DNA from: Poindextera sp041691315
GTDB lineage: Bacteria; Pseudomonadota; Alphaproteobacteria; Caulobacterales; Caulobacteraceae
Assembly (NCBI GenBank): GCA_041691315.1
Contig: JBEPUW010000003.1
Span: forward strand, 62,001-126,000
Reading direction: 5' to 3'
DNA length: 64,000 nt
Shown here: one piece after another, positions 59,055 to 64,000 of the stretch
How positions within the stretch are numbered: the stretch's first letter is position 1
How the letters are laid out: each line of letters opens with the position of its first letter
Position numbers and translations under genes: made by a program
The notes under the pieces: generated by a model
The model's input: the letters and a program-made list of their open reading frames with translations, nothing else
Databases searched by the model: none
Told to the model about the DNA's origin: nothing

Positions 59055-60793
59055 GTCGCGTCGGCTTCCGTCGACGGCGGCGCATCCAACGACGGCTCCG
59101 CCAAGGCCAGCTTCCACCGCACCCGGCCGCCGCGGTCGGCGCGTAGGCGGGCGCGGAGGACGACCATTTCGGCGCGGCGGGGGCGGCCGTCCTCCAGGTG
59201 GACGGAGGACTCGATGGAGACCTCGCCGGCGTCATTGCGCAGCCACCAGCCGATTTCCGACGGGCCGCGCAGCAGGACGCTGCGCTGGTCGCGGGCGAGC
59301 AGGGCGGTGACGTCCGGGTGCAGGTGAAAATAGATGGCGACGGGCAGGGAGGCGGGCCTTGGCGCGCCCGTCGGCACGAAGCGGTCCTCGCCGCGCAGTT
59401 CGTGGGCGGTCTTGTCGAGGAAGAGCCGCCGCTCGTGAGTGAGGCCGCCCTGTCTGGCCCAGCCGTCGTGGGCCATGTCGACCCAGACCCCGGCCTCGTT
59501 CTCGCGCCGGCTGGAGCTCACCGCGCGGACGCCGCCGACCAGGCGGGCGCCGAGCGAGCGGCCGGCGAAGCCGCCCAGCGGCGCGCCGACATGGCCGAGG
59601 CCGATGGTCACGGTCGAGGCGCCGGCGGCCATGCGCAGGGCCTGCGGGGCCAGCGCGCCGGGGCTCCAGGCGCTGGAGGTGATCAGCCGATCGCGGCCGC
59701 AGACCACCTCGACGGCCATGGGTTGGCCGCAGGCGGCGAGGCTCCAGGCGCCGTCCGCCGGGGCGCCCGCATCGACCATGACCTGCAGTCCGGGCGCGGT
59801 CAGCCGCTCATAGGCGCCGCGCGCGGTCTCGTCGGGCGGCGGCGGGGCCTGCAGCTCGGTCTCGGGGCCATGCGCCAGGGCGGCGGCGACATAGGCGCTG
59901 GTGCAGGTTTCGCCGCCTTGCAGGGCGGTCAGCCGCCCGTCGGACAGGGTCAGCGCGCGGATCGCGGCGGTCAGCCGGTCGATGGCGCGTAACACTGCGT
60001 CTGGCGGAGGCGCGCCGCGCTGGCTAAGGCCATCCTCCAGCGCGAGGAGATCGAACAACAGGTCCAGGCTGGCCTGGGGTGAGCGGCTGGCGTGGACGCC
60101 GTCGGGGCGGATGGCCTCATCCAGCGCCACGGCGAGCCTGGGCAGGCCTTCTTTCGACAGGCGCTCGCCGGCGGCGCCGGCCAGGGCCGCGCCCGCGACC
60201 GCAGCGACGGTGAGCTGCTCGGCGGTGCGGCCGGGGGTCCTCGCCAACTGCAGCAGCAGCCTCGCCTGGCGCGCCAGGCTGTGGCTCAAGGCCAATCGCT
60301 CCGCCTGGGAGGCGCCGGCGGTCAGGGTGCGGCCGGCGCAGGCCAGGTTGAACACCCGCCGCTCGATGGCGTCGGGCCCCCAGGAAAACCGGTTCCAGCG
60401 GCCGAACACGCGGTCCCAGGCCAGGGTGAGGCGTAGCGCCTCGCGCTGGCCGGCCTCGCCGACGCTGATCAACGATGGCAGCCAGGCGAAGCGGTGCAGG
60501 GCGAGCGCAAAGGCGCGGCCGGGGCTCGCCTGGCTCCAGGGATCGGCGCCGGCCGGAACCGCCAGGGTCTCGCCGGCCAGCGGGAAGACGCCGCCGAGGA
60601 TGGCGCCGGCCATGATCGGATCGACCGGGCGGGCGTCGCGCGGGCCGGCGGCCCAGCCCTCGGCCCTGGGGCGCTCCAGCCCGCTCAGGTGCGGCGGCGA
60701 GCCGCGCCATTCCCGCGCCAGCTGGTTGCGGAAGGCCGCGGCGGCCGCCTCCAGCATGGGGCCGGCGCGCGCGGGAGACGAGGCGGCGGCCAT
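59051..60793 (-). CDS. Heparinase II/III family protein
   Basis: A 580-residue protein with an N-terminal alpha/alpha toroid (GLERPRAEGWAAGPRDARPV, FALALHRFAWLPSLISVGEA, WDRVFGRWNRFSWGPDAIER) and a C-terminal beta-sandwich of the heparinase II/III-like type (EAGVWVDMAHDGWARQGGLT, HERRLFLDKTAHELRGEDRF, YFHLHPDVTALL). The conserved His and Tyr for polysaccharide lyase chemistry are suggested by these parts. No signal peptide is evident, as in many alphaproteobacterial relatives found near purH and rpe. Uronic-acid polysaccharide substrate is inferred only. It is 13 bp after rpe. Confidence 0.83.
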   Translation of the reverse strand: MAAASSPARAGPMLEAAAAAFRNQLAREWRGSPPHLSGLERPRAEGWAAGPRDARPVDPIMAGAILGGVFPLAGETLAVPAGADPWSQASPGRAFALALHRFAWLPSLISVGEAGQREALRLTLAWDRVFGRWNRFSWGPDAIERRVFNLACAGRTLTAGASQAERLALSHSLARQARLLLQLARTPGRTAEQLTVAAVAGAALAGAAGERLSKEGLPRLAVALDEAIRPDGVHASRSPQASLDLLFDLLALEDGLSQRGAPPPDAVLRAIDRLTAAIRALTLSDGRLTALQGGETCTSAYVAAALAHGPETELQAPPPPDETARGAYERLTAPGLQVMVDAGAPADGAWSLAACGQPMAVEVVCGRDRLITSSAWSPGALAPQALRMAAGASTVTIGLGHVGAPLGGFAGRSLGARLVGGVRAVSSSRRENEAGVWVDMAHDGWARQGGLTHERRLFLDKTAHELRGEDRFVPTGAPRPASLPVAIYFHLHPDVTALLARDQRSVLLRGPSEIGWWLRNDAGEVSIESSVHLEDGRPRRAEMVVLRARLRADRGGRVRWKLALAEPSLDAPPSTEADAT

Positions 60794-60806
60794 GCCCTGG
60801 TGCGGC

Positions 60807-61466
60807 TCAGACGCCCTTCAGGGCGCGGATATTGGCGGCGTAGCCGGCCGGGCCGTCCTTGAAGACGGCGGTGCCGGCGACCAGGGCCGTGGCCCCGGCG
60901 GCGACGCACAGCGCGCCGGTCTCCGGCGTCACCCCGCCGTCGACCTCGAGCACAATGTCGCGGCCACTGGAATCGATCATCTCGCGCACCGCCTCGATCT
61001 TGCGCAGCTGCGAGGCGATGAAGCTCTGGCCGCCGAAGCCCGGATTGATGGTCATGATCAGGACCAGGTCGACCTCGTCCAGGATCCACTCGATGGCTTC
61101 CGGCGAGGTGGAGGGGTTGAGCACCACACCGGCCTTGGCGCCCAGCTTGTGGATGGTCTTTATCGAGCGATCCAGATGCGGCCCGGCCTCCGGGTGGAGG
61201 CTGATGCGATCGGCGCCAGCCCCGGCGAAGGCTTCCAGATAGGGGTCCACCGGGGCGATCATCAGATGCACGTCGATGGGGATGGAGACGTGCGGGCGGA
61301 TCGCCTTGAGCACCATCGGGCCGATGGTCAGGTTGGGTACGAAATGGCCGTCCATCACGTCGAAGTGCAGCCAGTCGGCGCCGGCCGCCTCGATGGCGCG
61401 CGCCTCCTCGCCCAGCTTGGCGAAATCCGCCGACAGGATCGAGGGCGCGATGATGGGAGGGCTCAT
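60807..61466 (-). CDS. rpe: Ribulose-phosphate 3-epimerase
   Basis: Interconverts ribulose 5-phosphate and xylulose 5-phosphate. TIM barrel of 219 residues with IIAPSILSADFAKLGEEA, metal-binding HFDVMDGHFVPNLTIGP, IDVHLMI, TINPGFGGQSFI and EVDGGVT. The start at 61466 (MSPPII) is preferred over an ATG seven codons upstream on family length; both are open. It is transcribed toward the heparinase-like gene and is 204 bp from hisE, a gap holding an inverted repeat. Confidence 0.95.
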   Translation of the reverse strand: MSPPIIAPSILSADFAKLGEEARAIEAAGADWLHFDVMDGHFVPNLTIGPMVLKAIRPHVSIPIDVHLMIAPVDPYLEAFAGAGADRISLHPEAGPHLDRSIKTIHKLGAKAGVVLNPSTSPEAIEWILDEVDLVLIMTINPGFGGQSFIASQLRKIEAVREMIDSSGRDIVLEVDGGVTPETGALCVAAGATALVAGTAVFKDGPAGYAANIRALKGV

Positions 61467-61547
61467 GCCGGGAGTTAGCGCGGGCAAGTTGCGCCGCGCA
61501 AGCGCGTGCGCGGGCTTGGGTTTTCGGGGCGCGAGCCAACCGACCCC

Positions 61548-61646
61548 CCGCTCATCCCCGCGAAAGCGGGGACCCAGGCGTTTTTGCTGGAATCACCGCG
61601 CTCTAGGATAAAAAACCTGGGTCCCCGCTTTCGCGGGGATGAGCGG
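61548..61646. repeat. Perfect 31-bp inverted repeat, REP-like
   Basis: The arms 61548-61578 and 61616-61646 are exact reverse complements around a 37-bp spacer. Each arm also contains a nested hairpin, CCCCGC-GAAA-GCGGGG, and the core CATCCCCGCGAAAGCGGGGA. I know this core as a dispersed intergenic palindrome in many alphaproteobacterial genomes. The unit lies between hisE and rpe on the same transcript strand. It could stabilise or end the upstream message, but has no T run. Confidence 0.85.
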
Positions 61647-61670
61647 AATAAAAATAACCCGGAGCGGCCG

Positions 61671-61997
61671 CTAGGAACCGCGCGAGGCCTTTTCATCCAG
61701 GCCGGAGGTTCCCTCGCGGGCTTCCAGCTTGGTAGCCACCTCATCGAGGCTGACGCCGGACGCGGCCAGCAGCACCAGCCAGTGGTAGATGACGTCGGCG
61801 CTTTCGGCGGCCAGCGCGTCCTTGTCGCCCTGGGCGGCGGCGAGCACGGCCTCGACCGCCTCTTCGCCGAACTTCTTGGCGGCCAGTGGTGGGCCGCCGG
61901 CCAGCAGTTTGGCGGTGTAGGACGAGGCGGGATCGGCGCCTTTGCGGGACGCGATCACGGCGTCCAGGCGAGCGAGGATGTCGGAAAAACGGCTCAT
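61671..61997 (-). CDS. hisE: Phosphoribosyl-ATP pyrophosphatase
   Basis: Second step of histidine synthesis, hydrolysing PR-ATP to PR-AMP. A 108-residue MazG-like helical protein with SSYTAKLLAGGPPLAAKKFG and the metal-binding EEAVEAVLAAAQGDKDALAAE, EXXE helix and ESADVIYHWLVLLAA. It begins 1 bp after hisF and closes the hisH-hisA-hisF-hisE operon in this window. Confidence 0.94.
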   Translation of the reverse strand: MSRFSDILARLDAVIASRKGADPASSYTAKLLAGGPPLAAKKFGEEAVEAVLAAAQGDKDALAAESADVIYHWLVLLAASGVSLDEVATKLEAREGTSGLDEKASRGS

Positions 61998-61998
61998 T

Positions 61999-62784
61999 TC
62001 AGGTCATCCTGACCGGCAGGCCGGCCTTGGCCATGGCGGCCTTGGCCTCGCCGATGCTGATCTCGCCGAAGTGGAAGATGGAGGCGGCCAGCACCGCGTC
62101 GGCGCCGCCCTCGCGCACGGCGGCGACCAGGTCGGCGGCCTTGCCGGCGCCGCCCGAGGCGATCACCGGCACGCCGACGGCTGAGGAGACGGCCTTCAAG
62201 AGGGCGGTGTCATAGCCGGTCTTGGCCCCGTCCTGGTCCATCGAGGTGAGCAGAATCTCGCCGGCGCCGCGCTCGACGGCGCGGACGGCATAGTCGACCA
62301 CGTCCAGGCCGGTGGCCTTGCGCCCGCCATAGGTGAAGACCTCCCAGCCATCGTTGCGGCCGGGCGTCGCCGAGCGTCTCGGCCCATGCCGCGCATCGAT
62401 GGCGCAGACGATGCATTGCGAGCCGAAGGCGTCGGCGGCTCTGGAGATCAGGTCCGGGTCCTCGACCGCGGCGGTGTTGATCGAGACCTTATCGGCCCCG
62501 GCGCGCAGCAAAGCGCGGGCATCCTCGACGCTGCGGATGCCGCCGCCGACCCCCACCGGCATGAAGCAGACGTCGGCGGTGCGGGCGACGACGTCGAGAA
62601 TGGCGCCGCGGCCCTCATGGCTGGCGGTGATGTCCAGGAACATCAGCTCGTCGGCGCCGGCGGCGTCATAGGCGCTCGCCTGTTCCACCGGATCGCCGGC
62701 ATCGCGCAGCGACAGGAACTGCACGCCCTTCACGACGCGGCCGTCCTTGACGTCCAAGCACGGAATAACGCGCACTTTCAGCAT
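61999..62784 (-). CDS. hisF: Imidazole glycerol phosphate synthase, cyclase subunit
   Basis: With HisH it makes imidazole glycerol phosphate and AICAR. A 261-residue TIM barrel with catalytic Asp in IPCLDVKDGRVVKGVQF (residue 11) and in LLTSMDQDGAKTGYDTAL (about 138). Phosphate sites GVGGGIRS and IASGGAGKA are present. The ATG at 62784 overlaps the hisA stop (TGATG). Confidence 0.96.
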   Translation of the reverse strand: MLKVRVIPCLDVKDGRVVKGVQFLSLRDAGDPVEQASAYDAAGADELMFLDITASHEGRGAILDVVARTADVCFMPVGVGGGIRSVEDARALLRAGADKVSINTAAVEDPDLISRAADAFGSQCIVCAIDARHGPRRSATPGRNDGWEVFTYGGRKATGLDVVDYAVRAVERGAGEILLTSMDQDGAKTGYDTALLKAVSSAVGVPVIASGGAGKAADLVAAVREGGADAVLAASIFHFGEISIGEAKAAMAKAGLPVRMT

Positions 62785-63509
62785 CAGGCCACCGACGCCT
62801 TCAGCGCCTCTTTCGGCTCGATCGTGCCGGCATAGAGGGCGCGGCCGAGCACCGCGCCGGCGATCGGGGTGCCCTTGCGGGCCCTCAGGTTCTCGATGTC
62901 CTTCACCCCGGCCAGACCGCCGGCGGCGATCACCGGAATCGAGACGGCGTCGGCGATGGCCCCGAACACCTCGACATTGAAGCCCTGCAGGGCTCCGTCG
63001 CGGTCGATGTCGGTGACGATCAGGGCCGAGACCCCGGCGTCTTCGAAGCGGCGGGCGACGGTCAGAGCATCCAGGCCGGAATCCGACAGCCAGCCTTGCA
63101 CGGCGACCTTGCCCTGGCGCACGTCGACGCTGACCGCGACCTGCTCCGGCCATTCCCGCGCGGCGGTCTTGACCAGTTCCGGATCGCGCACGGCGACGGT
63201 GCCCAGGATGACGCGGCTGACTCCCGCCTCGATCCAGGCTTCGATATTGGCCAGGCTGCGGATGCCGCCGCCCAGTTGCACCGGGACCGAGACCGCCTGC
63301 AGGATGGCCTCGACCGCCTCGTCATTGACCGCCCGGCCCTCGGCCGAGCCGTTCAGGTCGACCACGTGCAACCATTCGAACCCGGCCTTGACCCAGGCCT
63401 TGGCCTGCTCGGCCGGATGCTCGTTGAACACCGTCGCGGTGGCGAAATCGCCATGCACCACACGCACGCACTGGCCGTCCTTCAGGTCGATGGCCGGATA
63501 GAGGATCAT
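62784..63509 (-). CDS. hisA: Phosphoribosylformimino-5-aminoimidazole carboxamide ribotide isomerase
   Basis: Amadori rearrangement in histidine synthesis. The 241-residue half-barrel repeat protein has LYPAIDLKDGQCVRVVHGD at the N-terminus with the catalytic Asp and VTDIDRDGALQGFNVEVFG with the second Asp. QLGGGIRS and AAGGLAGVKD are the phosphate sites. Starts at the ATG at 63509, overlapping the hisH TGA; a GTG three codons upstream is possible. Confidence 0.95.
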   Translation of the reverse strand: MILYPAIDLKDGQCVRVVHGDFATATVFNEHPAEQAKAWVKAGFEWLHVVDLNGSAEGRAVNDEAVEAILQAVSVPVQLGGGIRSLANIEAWIEAGVSRVILGTVAVRDPELVKTAAREWPEQVAVSVDVRQGKVAVQGWLSDSGLDALTVARRFEDAGVSALIVTDIDRDGALQGFNVEVFGAIADAVSIPVIAAGGLAGVKDIENLRARKGTPIAGAVLGRALYAGTIEPKEALKASVA

Positions 63510-64000
63510 GGCCGCCACTCCAGGAAATTGGCCAGAAGCCGCAAACCGGCGGCCTGAGATTTCTCCGGGTGAAATTGCACGCCGGCGACATTGCCGCGCG
63601 CCACCGCGGCGGGAAAGCGGCCGCCATGATCCACCTCAGCCACGACATCCGCATTGCCGCCCGGATAGAAAGCGAAGGAGTGGGTGAAATACATTGGAAC
63701 CTGGGGCGGCAGGTCGGCGAACAGCGGATGGTCGGCCATGGTCTCAAGGCCGTTCCAGCCCATATGCGGCACCTTGAAGCCCCGGCCCTGCGGCGCGATG
63801 CGGCGCACGTCGCCGGCGATCCAGTCCAGGCCTGGGGTCTCGCCGAACTCCAGCCCGCGCGAGGCCAGCAGCTGCATGCCGACGCAGATGCCCAGGAAGG
63901 GGACGCCGCGTGTCCGCACCGCCGCGTCGAGGGCTTCGGTCAGCCCGGGCTTGGCCTGGACCAGCCCCATGCAGGCGGCGAAGGCGCCGACGCCGGGGAG
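63506..64000 (-). CDS. hisH: Imidazole glycerol phosphate synthase, glutaminase subunit (partial)
   Basis: Class I glutamine amidotransferase that feeds ammonia to HisF. The window ends inside the gene: 164 residues are seen, from LPGVGAFAACMGLVQ to the C-terminus. Nucleophile Cys is in FLGICVGMQLLASRG, and the His/Glu pair is in GVQFHPEKSQAAG. An internal Met at 63970 is not the true start, since the conserved sequence continues to the window edge. Confidence 0.94.
   Translation of the reverse strand, partial: LPGVGAFAACMGLVQAKPGLTEALDAAVRTRGVPFLGICVGMQLLASRGLEFGETPGLDWIAGDVRRIAPQGRGFKVPHMGWNGLETMADHPLFADLPPQVPMYFTHSFAFYPGGNADVVAEVDHGGRFPAAVARGNVAGVQFHPEKSQAAGLRLLANFLEWRP

Overview
The window is a GC-rich alphaproteobacterial chromosome segment, almost certainly from the Caulobacterales (Caulobacter/Phenylobacterium type). 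The gene order surrounds what I read as the chromosomal replication origin. A 491-bp gene-free gap (31479-31969) lies between divergent hemE and the PPDK-regulator gene, the position recalled for Cori in Caulobacter crescentus. It holds three perfect TTAA-N7-TTAA CtrA boxes, three DnaA-box-like 9-mers and two GANTC sites. A perfect parS palindrome (24184-24199) and a 17-bp variant lie about 7.5 kb away beside mnmG, and parA/parB lie between 19.9 and 21.6 kb.

Left arm, reading from the origin leftwards: hemE-hemH-hemJ, rho with a degenerate GST gene, a quinone oxidoreductase, then DUF6489-mnmE-mnmG-rsmG-parA-parB. After parB comes an accessory block (about 14.07-19.91 kb) with a VIT1-type transporter, an alpha-L-fucosidase/acetyltransferase/SDR operon, a phytanoyl-CoA-dioxygenase-like enzyme, a small unknown gene and a split chromate transporter. 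Backbone genes resume with holA, lptE, leuS, a DUF3576 lipoprotein gene and an NtrZ-like gene. Beyond these are a ThiE/TenI-like gene, yggS, an orphan OmpR-type regulator followed by an unlisted 58-codon gene, an alpha/beta hydrolase, a nucleotide-sugar dehydrogenase, xthA, a candidate structured RNA with a strong terminator, lolA and ftsK.

Right arm: a translationally coupled run of PPDK regulator, maf, aroE, coaE and then dnaQ; secB divergent from timA-mltA-smr; rsmB; an SDHAF4-type gene; a His/Cys/Gly-rich exported protein; pyrF, marC, a KTSC protein and argG. Next is a three-gene group: exported unknown protein, ECF sigma factor, and a membrane protein with ankyrin repeats that is probably its anti-sigma partner. 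Then come kup, a retropepsin-like protease, an SDR, purH, a lipid/sugar block (nitronate monooxygenase, acyl-CoA ligase, GH2 beta-galactosidase coupled to an acyl-CoA dehydrogenase), a heparinase II/III protein, rpe, a 31-bp inverted repeat and hisH-hisA-hisF-hisE, with hisH cut by the window end.

Most genes are backbone functions for replication, segregation, translation, envelope biogenesis, heme, nucleotides and histidine. The more novel candidates are the ECF/ankyrin cluster, the 58-aa protein, the structured RNA after lolA, the off-register parS and the accessory block beside parB. No tRNA, rRNA, CRISPR array, insertion sequence or prophage was seen.
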